Below, piece after piece: positions 30,446-37,253 of a stretch of 37,253 nucleotides of DNA. Source of the DNA: Verrucomicrobiaceae bacterium (GTDB lineage Bacteria > Verrucomicrobiota > Verrucomicrobiia > Verrucomicrobiales > Akkermansiaceae); assembly GCA_027487435.1 (NCBI GenBank), contig JAIYDP010000211.1, positions 1 to 37,253 on the forward strand. Reading direction: 5' to 3'. Positions within the stretch are counted from its first letter, which is position 1; each line of letters starts with the position of its first letter. The position numbers and the translations under genes were made by a program. The notes beneath the pieces are model-generated. The model was not told the origin of the DNA, did no database searches, and was given only the letters and a program-made list of their open reading frames with translations.

Positions 30446-32719
30446 ATGGCAACGGTAAAGAAAAAAGCAGCCTCACCCTCACGCTCTCCTCGTGACGCAA
30501 AGCGGGAACCTGCGCGCAGATCCCTCGCCTCACGCATTTTGCTTTGGCCTTTTCATCGCTTCCACCACGCCATTCGCAACCATCATTTCATCGCGCGTTT
30601 CTTCTTCCGCCTCATCGGCGACCCCGCCATTGTCGGCCTCTACATTTTCCTTGTCCTCGCACTCTTCTACGGCACCCGCTCCCAAGCCTACGATCTCGCC
30701 AAGCTCCATGAAATGCCGGAACGCTCGGTGATTTTCGATAAAACAGGCACGGAACTCGCCCGCCTCCACGGCGAAATTCGCGATATCATCACCCTCGATC
30801 AAATCTCCCCCGACTTCCGCAAAGCCATCATCGCCCGCGAAAACGAACGATTCTACAAACACGGTGCCTTCGACATCATCGGCATCGCCCGCGCCGCTGT
30901 GCAAAACATGAATGGCAAGCGCCAAGGTGGCTCCACCATTACCCAACAACTCGCCTCCGATATTTATCAACTCAAACGATACGGCGAAAAAACTCCGCTC
31001 TGGAAACAAATCGACCGCAAGTTCCTCGAAATCGCCATCGCCTGGCGCATCGAAAACCACCTAACCAAAGACCAAGTCCTCGAAACCTACCTCAATTCCA
31101 TCAACTGGGGCCGCTCCATCCGCGGCATCCAAGAAGCCTCTCGCATCTACTTCGAGAAAAACGCCTCCGAGCTCGACCTCTCCGAGGCCGCCACCCTCGC
31201 GGGCATCGTCCGCGGCCCCGATGCCTATAACCCTTTCAACAACATGAAAGCCGCGCTCCGCGAACGCGATGCCACCCTCGACCGTATGCTGGATGCCAAA
31301 TTCATCACCGCCCAAGACGTGGAAGCCACCAAAAAACTTCCGCTCAATATCCGCCCGCAAAGCCGTAGAAAAATTGCCGAATCCTACGCCGTCGATGCCG
31401 TCCGCCGCGACCTCGAACTCATCCTCGAAGAAAAAAACATCGAAATGGGCGGCCTCAATATCACCACCACCATCGACAAACGCATCCAACAAGCCGCTGA
31501 AGATTCGCTCGAAGCCACACTCTCTCGCATCGAACGCCGCCCCGGTTACCCCCATCAAACCCGCGCCCAATGGCAAGCCATCCCCATCGACCGCAAGCCC
31601 GAACCCTCCTACATCCAAGGCGCTGCCTGCGTCATAGAAAACCAAACCGGTGAAGTCCTCGCCATCATCGGCGGTCGTTCCGCTGATGAATCAAAGTTCA
31701 ACCGCGCCCTCCAAGCCCGCCGCCAGATTGGCTCGATCTTCAAGCCCTTTGTTTACATGGCCGCTTTCGATAAAGGCCTGCGGCCCGACAGCCCGATCTC
31801 TGACTCCTACATTCGCTCAGGCGAAATCCGCGGAGCACCCTCCCACTGGCACCCGAAAAACTCCGATGGCATCTACGGCGGCACCTACCCCGCCTCCTAC
31901 GGCCTCATCAAATCCCGCAACACCATGTCGGTACGCGTCGGCAACTACGCTGGCATGAACAACGTCAAAGAAATGGCTCGCATGGCTTTCAATATTCCGC
32001 TCGAAAGCAACCCCGCCTCCTACCTCGGCACATGGGAAGCCACCCCCTACCAAGTCGCCTCCGCCTACTCGCTACTCCCCAATGGCGGTGTCCGCTACCG
32101 ACCCTTCCTCATTTCACGTATCACTCGCAAAACCCGCGATGGCCAAGAAGAAGAACTCTACGCCACCCCGCAAATCCCTTACCGAGCTGCCTCGGCAGAC
32201 TCCTCATGGCAATGCTCTCAAATCCTCGAAAAAGTCACCTCCTCTGGCACCGCCGCCGCCGTGCGTTCCCTCGGCTTCTCCCAGCCTTGCGCCGGAAAAA
32301 CGGGAACCACCAATAACTTCAAGGACGCCTGGTTCGCGGGCTACACCTCCTCTCTCACCTGTGCCGTCTGGTGCGGCATGGATGATGCCTCCCGCACCGT
32401 TCAAGGCGGTTACGGTGCCACACTCGCCCTTCCTGTCTGGGTCGATGTCATGAAAACAGCTTCAAGTATCGGCTACAATGCCAAACCTTTTACCCGCATC
32501 TCGCATGACTCTGGCATGGTCGGTTGCCGACTCTGCCGACTCTCCGGAAAACGTGCCAACTCCGATTGCGAAGCCGCTGGCACCGCCTACAACGACCAAA
32601 TCCCACGCGATTCCGCCCCAGCAGAAAACGACTATTGCAACCTCCATCCGCTCCGTGCCAAACCCGTCTTCGACGATTCCTCTCCCCCCCCACCCCGCGC
32701 CAAACCCGTGCAGCAATAA
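30446..32719 (+). CDS. Class A penicillin-binding protein (PBP1A-type)
   Basis: This 757-residue bifunctional peptidoglycan synthase has a basic cytoplasmic tail (1-58), one membrane helix (about 60-76) and a GT51 glycosyltransferase domain: catalytic Glu132 in ARENERFYKHGAFD, GGSTITQQL (161-169), RKFLEIAIAWRIE. The transpeptidase domain has Ser430 in SIFK, SRN (490-492) and KTG (618-620). The first GT51 motif has EN instead of the usual ED. A Cys-containing C-terminal stretch (GCRLCRLSG...SDCEAAG...NDYCNLH) follows, then a Pro-rich tail. The frame is open 74 codons further upstream, but that part overlaps the divergent gene and lacks family features; ATG 30446 begins MATVKKKAA. The gene is strongly biased to C-ending codons. 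PVC members that keep this gene make peptidoglycan. Confidence 0.96.
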   Translation: MATVKKKAASPSRSPRDAKREPARRSLASRILLWPFHRFHHAIRNHHFIARFFFRLIGDPAIVGLYIFLVLALFYGTRSQAYDLAKLHEMPERSVIFDKTGTELARLHGEIRDIITLDQISPDFRKAIIARENERFYKHGAFDIIGIARAAVQNMNGKRQGGSTITQQLASDIYQLKRYGEKTPLWKQIDRKFLEIAIAWRIENHLTKDQVLETYLNSINWGRSIRGIQEASRIYFEKNASELDLSEAATLAGIVRGPDAYNPFNNMKAALRERDATLDRMLDAKFITAQDVEATKKLPLNIRPQSRRKIAESYAVDAVRRDLELILEEKNIEMGGLNITTTIDKRIQQAAEDSLEATLSRIERRPGYPHQTRAQWQAIPIDRKPEPSYIQGAACVIENQTGEVLAIIGGRSADESKFNRALQARRQIGSIFKPFVYMAAFDKGLRPDSPISDSYIRSGEIRGAPSHWHPKNSDGIYGGTYPASYGLIKSRNTMSVRVGNYAGMNNVKEMARMAFNIPLESNPASYLGTWEATPYQVASAYSLLPNGGVRYRPFLISRITRKTRDGQEEELYATPQIPYRAASADSSWQCSQILEKVTSSGTAAAVRSLGFSQPCAGKTGTTNNFKDAWFAGYTSSLTCAVWCGMDDASRTVQGGYGATLALPVWVDVMKTASSIGYNAKPFTRISHDSGMVGCRLCRLSGKRANSDCEAAGTAYNDQIPRDSAPAENDYCNLHPLRAKPVFDDSSPPPPRAKPVQQ

Positions 32720-32910
32720 ACGGAGCCACCCCTCTTTCTTCCCTCTGCTCACTTACCACTTCGCACGTACCCCTTCTGCCCGCATAAATAAAGTTCGCTT
32801 TTCTGAACATTTGTGGCAGTCTCGACCTTGACATGGTCAAAAGCAGCAAAGGGTTCGACCCACAGCCCCCTCCCGATCATGAGAATTACCCTTACTAGTA
32901 CTACCATTCA

Positions 32911-34272
32911 ATGATCTTTAAAAGTTTGTGCAGACACGCCGGCATTGGCGCCAACTCCTACCTTCTCGACTCCGGCACCGCTCGCGTGGTGTTGGACAGC
33001 GGGATGCATCCCAAGCACGAAGGCCTAGAAGCCCTACCACATTTTGAGTATGTTGAGGAAGGCACCGTGGATTCCGCTGTGCTGACTCACGCCCACCTCG
33101 ATCACACCGGCACCATCCCTCTGCTGCTCAAGCGTCACCCCTCCGCACCTCTTTACCTGACACCGGCGACCCGAGATCTCGCCATCGCGATGCTGCACAA
33201 TTCCGTCAACGTGATGAGTAGCAAGCGCATCGAACTTGGCATGGAAGAATACCCGCTCTTTCACCATGAGGAACTCGAAGAACTCGAATCACGCTTCGAA
33301 ACCCGCCACTACGAGCGCCCCTTTGATCTGGATCCCGCTGGAACCCTGTGCGGCACGTTTCACGATGCCGGACACATTCTCGGCTCCGCTGCGATCACCA
33401 TCGAAGGCGCCGGCAAGCGAGTGCTTTACACGGGCGACATTAGCTTTGCGGGTCACACACTGCTCAAAGGTGCCACCTTGCCGGAGCAACACGTCGATGC
33501 CCTGATCGTTGAAACCACTCGCGGTGCCCAGGATCGCTGCGCGAAATACACGCGCGCTGCGGAAGAGCGACGCATCGCCGATGCCATCCGCGCCGTCATT
33601 GACCGCCGTGGCTCCGTCCTCATTCCAGTCTTCGCCATCGGCAAGACCCAAGAAGTCCTCACCATGGTGCAGAACTTCAAAAACAAAAAACTCATCCCCC
33701 GCAAAACCCCGGTTTACATCGGCGGCCTGAGCACCAAGATGACCATGATCTATGATCGCAACATCAAGGGATCCCGACGCCACTACCCAGACTTTGAAAT
33801 CTTGCAGGACATGAAGCTCGAAGTCGGCAACCGCAAACGTCGCGGCCCCATTCCCCTTCATCCTGGCTGCATCTACGCTCTCTCCAGCGGCATGATGTCG
33901 GAAAACACCGCATCCAATACCTTCGCCGCTCAAGGTTTTATCGAGAACCCGAAAAACGCCATCTTCTTCGTCGGCTACACCGACTCAGCCACTCCCGGCG
34001 CACGCATCAAGGCAGCACAAAAAGGCGACCTCATCACCATGGACGCACGTTTGCCTCGCGTTCCTCTGCTCTGCGATGTGGATACCTTTGACTTCTCCGG
34101 TCATGCCACCCGTGAAGAAATCCTCGCCTACATCCTCAAGGTGAAACCTACCAAAACCTTCCTCGTCCATGGCGATGACGATGCCGTGGCGTGGTTCTCC
34201 GCGCAACTCAAAGAGCTGCTCCCCTCCACAGAAGCCATCGTGCCAGTTCCTGGCCAAGAATACACCATCTGA
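32911..34272 (+). CDS. Metallo-beta-lactamase-fold beta-CASP RNA nuclease family protein
   Basis: This 453-residue protein has the zinc motif HAHLDH (60-65), His155 in HDAGHILGSA, Asp176 in YTGDIS and beta-CASP motif A ETTRG (Glu201). Its C-terminal RNA-specificity region has DFSGHATREE and FLVHGDDD. This is the CPSF73-like group of RNA endo/exonucleases, and a role in RNA turnover or processing is inferred from the family. No signal peptide is present. The ATG at 32911 starts directly at the first beta strand; no ribosome site is visible. It lies 191 bp after the penicillin-binding protein gene on the same strand and 46 bp before a TPR gene. The 191-bp gap holds only a small TTGAC/GTCAA hairpin and no gene. 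Confidence 0.93.
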   Translation: MIFKSLCRHAGIGANSYLLDSGTARVVLDSGMHPKHEGLEALPHFEYVEEGTVDSAVLTHAHLDHTGTIPLLLKRHPSAPLYLTPATRDLAIAMLHNSVNVMSSKRIELGMEEYPLFHHEELEELESRFETRHYERPFDLDPAGTLCGTFHDAGHILGSAAITIEGAGKRVLYTGDISFAGHTLLKGATLPEQHVDALIVETTRGAQDRCAKYTRAAEERRIADAIRAVIDRRGSVLIPVFAIGKTQEVLTMVQNFKNKKLIPRKTPVYIGGLSTKMTMIYDRNIKGSRRHYPDFEILQDMKLEVGNRKRRGPIPLHPGCIYALSSGMMSENTASNTFAAQGFIENPKNAIFFVGYTDSATPGARIKAAQKGDLITMDARLPRVPLLCDVDTFDFSGHATREEILAYILKVKPTKTFLVHGDDDAVAWFSAQLKELLPSTEAIVPVPGQEYTI

Positions 34273-34318
34273 AACTACCCTTCCCATCTCATCATGATGT
34301 CGCACTCCACGGAACATT

Positions 34319-35284
34319 ATGTCTGAAAGCATCGAATCATGGTTACGGCAGCTCGATGCCATTTGCGAAGCGCAAGGATTCGAGACCGCCGAGGAGGCGC
34401 AAGCATGGCTCAAGGAAATGAGCGAGGGATGCAGCATCGAAGATTTTTTCGATCAACATTCCCCCTCCGCGAGCCATCTGCTTGCCATCCTCAACGCCGC
34501 TGAACAACAGCAAAGCCCAGAAACCGCCCTACCTCTCTACGAACGCGCGGTCCGTATCGGCGAACGTTTTTTTGCCCAATCCATCATCGCGCCAGACGCC
34601 CTATCCCCAGAGGCCGATGCCCCACCATCATCACTCCATCTCTACATCGCGGCTCTCGCAGGTCTTGCGGCATGCCAAGAATGGACAATGCAAGCCGAGT
34701 CCGCTGTGCTCACCTACCAGAAAATGCTCCACGCCGACCCACAGGATCAAGCTGGTGCATTCGATAAACTTTTCTGCCTTCTCGTCACCCAAGGTCGCAT
34801 TGCCGAAGCGCGCGAATTCCTCGAATCCTGCCAGCGCAGGGACAGCTTTTTCCTCTACAACAAAGCCCTCATCGCCATCCTCGAAGCCTCCGATGCCATC
34901 GCCTGGAACGAAGCGCAAGGTGACGCCGCCGAGCCACTCAGCACCAGTACGTCGCCCGATGCGCCATCCCTAGACCAAGCCCTGCGCGCCAACCGTTATT
35001 TGCCGCACATCCTCACCCATCCGCGCAGCATGCAAATCGAATGCACGGAGGAACCACAACCTGGCTCACCCGCAGAAGCGCTCAGCATCGCCCAAACCAG
35101 TGCCCACCTCTGGCTCGGCGATTGGGCCGCGCTGGATGCACTCATTCGCCAAGCACCACGTTTCCCCATCAGCCACGGCGGCTTCGAGCAAGAATGGCAA
35201 CGCCTACTCGTCGCTATGGGCGGCGATGTTTCCTCCCAAGAACGCCTTGATTACCTCCATGCCATCGAGGAACAAAGCAACTGA
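34319..35284 (+). CDS. Cytoplasmic TPR-repeat protein of unknown function
   Basis: This 321-residue protein has no signal peptide. Helical repeats of tetratricopeptide type are visible at about 55-80 (LLAILNAAEQQQSPETALPLYERAVRIGERFF) and 105-170 (AALAGLAACQEWTMQAESAVLTYQKMLHADPQDQAGAFDKLFCLLVTQGRIAEAREFLE). A stretch near 195-240 (SLDQALRANRYLPHILTHP) resembles TPR proteins of the ST7-like kind. The first 45 residues are acidic with a predicted helix bundle (ETAEEAQAWLKEMSEG). The ATG at 34319 is preceded by CGGAA. It is 46 nt after the beta-CASP gene, so the two may be co-transcribed. No enzymatic motif is present. Confidence 0.88.
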   Translation: MSESIESWLRQLDAICEAQGFETAEEAQAWLKEMSEGCSIEDFFDQHSPSASHLLAILNAAEQQQSPETALPLYERAVRIGERFFAQSIIAPDALSPEADAPPSSLHLYIAALAGLAACQEWTMQAESAVLTYQKMLHADPQDQAGAFDKLFCLLVTQGRIAEAREFLESCQRRDSFFLYNKALIAILEASDAIAWNEAQGDAAEPLSTSTSPDAPSLDQALRANRYLPHILTHPRSMQIECTEEPQPGSPAEALSIAQTSAHLWLGDWAALDALIRQAPRFPISHGGFEQEWQRLLVAMGGDVSSQERLDYLHAIEEQSN

Positions 35285-35351
35285 ACGCTACCAGCCTCAG
35301 CAGAAAAACTTTGTGAAACGTCCACAAACCATGCAACGTATGCACCTCCGC

Positions 35352-35732
35352 ATGAAATATTTCCTCGCTCTCTGCATCGCAGCTTTTCTTACATCCTGCG
35401 CCACCATCGCGCCACCAGCAAAATCTGGCTCTGTCGATCACGTCGTCATGTTCTGGCAAAAGAAACCAGGCAACCTCGAAGATCGGAAAAAAATCACCGA
35501 TGCCATCGAGCGGCTCCGCGTCATCGAGGGCATCACCCTGCTCGACCACGGCACCGCCCTCGCCAGCAACCGCCCCGTTGTTGACGACTCCTTTGATGTC
35601 GCGCTTCTCGTCCGCTTCACCGACAAAGAAGCCCTACACGCCTACGAAGTGGACCCCCGCCACATGAAAGAAGTCAACGAAGTCCTGCTCCCTCTGACCA
35701 AAAAAGTCCTCGTTTACGACTTCACCCGCTAA
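35352..35732 (+). CDS. Dabb-domain lipoprotein
   Basis: This protein of about 126 residues has a signal peptide ending in the lipobox LTSC (Cys16 of MKYFLALCIAAFLTSC), so it is probably membrane-anchored on the periplasmic side. The remainder is a stress-responsive A/B barrel (Dabb) domain: SVDHVVMFWQKKPG at the first strand, then helix, DSFDVALLVRFTDKEALHAYEVDPRHMKEVNEVLLPL, and a last strand VLVYDF. Dabb proteins form dimeric beta barrels; their substrate is often unknown. The start is ambiguous between ATGs at 35331, 35340 and 35352; I prefer 35352 for the standard signal peptide length. It begins 67 nt after the TPR gene stop. Confidence 0.85.
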   Translation: MKYFLALCIAAFLTSCATIAPPAKSGSVDHVVMFWQKKPGNLEDRKKITDAIERLRVIEGITLLDHGTALASNRPVVDDSFDVALLVRFTDKEALHAYEVDPRHMKEVNEVLLPLTKKVLVYDFTR

Positions 35733-35743
35733 GCAGAGCGATC

Positions 35744-35771
35744 CTCGCTCGCATCAAAATTTGTGAGCGAG
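35744..35771. terminator. Hairpin between convergent genes, possible terminator
   Basis: CTCGCTCGCA (35744-35753) pairs with TGTGAGCGAG (35762-35771) over 10 bp with one G-U wobble and an 8-nt loop. It sits between the Dabb gene stop and the convergent gene stop at 35772. No T run follows on either strand, so the terminator call is tentative. Confidence 0.4.
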
Positions 35772-36158
35772 TCAGGCGTTCGGAATAACGATCCGTTGAT
35801 CTTCTGTTTTTCTTGATGCAAAAGCAGGATAGTCTTTCTCATAGCCACATTGACAATTCACACGTCTGGAAGACGGCAGCATACGACCGATCACAGCCAT
35901 GACCACAGGCGGAAGAAACATAAAGCCAAGAATTGCATAACCACCAGCAAGTCCCCCATTGGGCATACCACAAAAAACGAACAGCGGCACACCCAGCAAA
36001 ATGCATGGCAATATCATTACGTGAGCGATCCATTTGACAATTCGAGCCGCTCTTCCTGGCCCCACCATGAGGTTGATACTGGTTCGCAACTCATTGCCGC
36101 AACACGGGCATGAACTAGGAATGTCTTTCGGCCATGACGGTTCAAACATCGCTTTCAT
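35772..36158 (-). CDS. Small zinc-ribbon membrane protein, function unknown
   Basis: This 128-residue protein has CPCCG (Cys17, Cys19, Cys20) near the N-terminus and CQCG (Cys102, Cys104) near the C-terminus, which probably come together as one metal site. Between them are two membrane helices (about 41-63 and 70-91). Both metal-binding ends would lie on the same side of the membrane, most likely the cytoplasm. No family is recognised. It lies 43 nt after the stop of the 196-residue gene on the same strand and converges on the Dabb lipoprotein gene. Confidence 0.75.
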   Translation of the reverse strand: MKAMFEPSWPKDIPSSCPCCGNELRTSINLMVGPGRAARIVKWIAHVMILPCILLGVPLFVFCGMPNGGLAGGYAILGFMFLPPVVMAVIGRMLPSSRRVNCQCGYEKDYPAFASRKTEDQRIVIPNA

Positions 36159-36201
36159 GAATTTACGATAGACCGTCCAAGTCGAGAATACCAGTTCGAA
36201 T

Positions 36202-36792
36202 TCAAACAGGCGCGTTGCCCGCCGTGGGGTGAAGGCTGTTTATAGCCTGTTGTGGTTGTCCGCCGACTAAAGAAAGAGCGTCTTCATAATCGGACCCAAA
36301 ACCTACACGGGTGACTTGGTTCAGTCGATACATCTCGGGCTTCTCATCCCATTTAGCGGCAGGGCTAATCTCCAGCAGTGACAATCGACCACGCTCTATC
36401 CCAAGAACCTGACCAATCGAACACACATCTGCATCCACCTGCTCGCGATGGATCGCCACCAAAGGAAACTCGCGGCTCGCAGTTAGCAGTAGATCTTCGA
36501 TACTCGTCATACTGATGCAAGGCATAGCAGGTATCTTTTGGCCACGTATGTGCAAAGCGGCCTCCGCAAACTCACTGTAAGGATCGGGTCGAAGGTCGCG
36601 CACATCATCGACTCGAAAGCACTCAAAGCCATCGAACCAAAACCGGTCACTAACTATCGCAACAATGAAGAACTTCGGGCCGTTATCAAGGATGTATCCA
36701 CGAACAGCCGACCGTTTGAATCGGCTTTGAAATCGTACGAATGTTCGGTTGCTCTTTGCCTCGGCAATTTGCGCTGGACTTACCTTTCTCAT
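36202..36792 (-). CDS. Conserved protein of unknown function, possible cassette-borne gene
   Basis: This 196-residue soluble protein has a beta-rich N-terminal half (RGYILDNGPKFFIVAIVSDRFWFDGFECFRVDDVRDLRPDPYSEFAEAALHIRG), a pattern I recall from scattered unknown proteins of several phyla, and a C-terminal half with DADVCSIGQVLGIERGRLSLLEISPAAKW. The domain may bind nucleotides or RNA, but I cannot support a function. The last residues (INSLHPTAGNAPV) look added on and coincide with an inverted repeat in the DNA (CAACAGGC/GCCTGTTTG, about 36205-36252). Codon use is less C-biased than in the penicillin-binding protein region. The ATG at 36792 lacks a ribosome site. Confidence 0.75.
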   Translation of the reverse strand: MRKVSPAQIAEAKSNRTFVRFQSRFKRSAVRGYILDNGPKFFIVAIVSDRFWFDGFECFRVDDVRDLRPDPYSEFAEAALHIRGQKIPAMPCISMTSIEDLLLTASREFPLVAIHREQVDADVCSIGQVLGIERGRLSLLEISPAAKWDEKPEMYRLNQVTRVGFGSDYEDALSLVGGQPQQAINSLHPTAGNAPV

Positions 36793-37253
36793 TTTTGGTC
36801 AACGATGAGTGGTTGCACCGCAGAGATCAAGGTCCGATTGTAAGAAGGACATCGAGGTGTGCCACCGCTGGGGCGGGAGTGAGCGCCAAGACAGAACAGC
36901 GGGTTAAAGTTACGGAAAGTATGGTCGTCAGAGCAGCCCCAGCGGTTGTCCAGCCGCGCCTTGTTCGCCCTTCGTTGGCGGTGTCGCCTGCTCATGGTGA
37001 TGTCGGTGTGTCACTAGCTGTGTCTAATGGTAGCCAAGCGTGCTGCGGACTGGTGCCTGACTCAAGCTCAGAAAGCCTGCCCTCAAATCTGCCTCGATAG
37101 TTGTCCGCCATACTGGGAAAACGAGCCCTTATGCGCATACGCGTCAAGTTAAGCAATCACGCATCAGATTTTTGTTAAGTTTTCTTTATTATTAAATTGG
37201 TTTTGCTATTTTCTTGATGTGTCAAATACCAGCAAACCCAGTAACATCTCGCT
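36793..37253. other. Gene-free right end with inverted repeats and AT-rich edge
   Basis: I see no credible gene in these 461 bp. Open frames exist (for example plus 36741-37100 and minus 36789-36995) but have no start signal, family resemblance or coding-like composition. The region holds an 11-bp perfect inverted repeat, the motif GTTGTCC at 36945 and 37100 (also at 36255 near the 3' end of the adjacent gene), and an AT-rich stretch (about 37168-37217) that may be a promoter for a gene beyond the window. Confidence 0.55.
36864..36946. repeat. 11-bp perfect inverted repeat around a 61-nt interior
   Basis: ACCGCTGGGGC (36864-36874) and GCCCCAGCGGT (36936-36946) are exact reverse complements. 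The right arm is followed directly by TGTCC, part of the recurring GTTGTCC motif. The spacing is in the range of a folded recombination site, but integron core motifs do not match well, so only the repeat itself is claimed. Confidence 0.8.

Noticed and set aside
30530..31645. Minus-strand frames opposite the penicillin-binding protein gene
   Set aside because: They are Gly/Val/Asp-rich mirror frames caused by strong codon bias of the real gene.
32870..32910. Small structured RNA before the beta-CASP gene (GGGTTCGACCC at about 32848)
   Set aside because: The palindrome is short, the loop is too small for a tRNA T-arm and no further pairing supports an RNA gene.
33289..33933. 214-residue minus-strand frame opposite the beta-CASP gene
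   Set aside because: It is a shadow of a gene with a full set of family motifs on the other strand.
36741..37100. 119-residue plus-strand frame at the right end
   Set aside because: It begins inside the opposite-strand gene, crosses the inverted repeat and shows no family resemblance.
37148..37180. Integron core sites GTTAAGC and GTTAAGT
   Set aside because: GTTRRRY is short and frequent by chance in AT-rich DNA; no partner RYYYAAC site with an attC-like fold was found and no integrase is present.

Overview
The window looks like chromosomal DNA of a Gram-negative bacterium of the phylum Verrucomicrobiota (PVC superphylum). No rRNA or named species marker is present, so the assignment rests on gene families. 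These are a giant pilin-like Verru_Chthon cassette protein A, a LacI-sensor/AraC (XylR-like) regulator fusion, an SHD1-domain secreted hydrolase, and the kdsB-pyrG gene order that I recall from Chlamydiae. KdsB (LPS Kdo activation), ExbB/ExbD and a lipoprotein point to an outer membrane. Most start codons lack a clear Shine-Dalgarno sequence.

Layout, left to right. Positions 1-152 hold a 42-bp tandem repeat cut by the window edge and a hairpin terminator. A minus-strand operon follows (sodium:solute symporter, kdsB, pyrG; 186-4258). A regulatory gap with two terminator-like hairpins leads into dnaA (4574-5986, plus strand). A secreted SHD1/alpha-beta hydrolase and a TIM-barrel sugar isomerase/epimerase family protein lie on the minus strand, followed by an ammonium transporter gene with a near-perfect sigma-54 promoter (9871-9887). 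From 9920 to 16558 a minus-strand cluster runs from vccA through four small or unknown genes. It is divergent from a XylR-like regulator whose promoter overlaps a 22-bp palindrome.

From 17881 to 26670 a minus-strand cluster reads exbB, exbD, two paralogous ~790-800-residue secreted TPR proteins, a zinc-ribbon membrane protein and mnmE. The first four genes are packed with gaps of 21 and 4 nt and an ATGA overlap. This is the best candidate for an incompletely described machine: a proton-driven inner-membrane motor coupled to periplasmic TPR scaffolds. uvrC follows on the plus strand. It converges on ppnP, which sits behind a basic low-complexity protein that may bind nucleic acid.

From 30446 to 35732 the plus strand carries a class A penicillin-binding protein, a beta-CASP metallo-beta-lactamase-fold RNA nuclease family protein, a TPR protein and a Dabb-domain lipoprotein. 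The right end holds two small minus-strand genes and then about 460 bp without a credible gene. That stretch contains an 11-bp perfect inverted repeat and a short motif that recurs near the 3' end of the adjacent gene. No tRNA, rRNA, CRISPR array, insertion sequence or phage gene was recognised.
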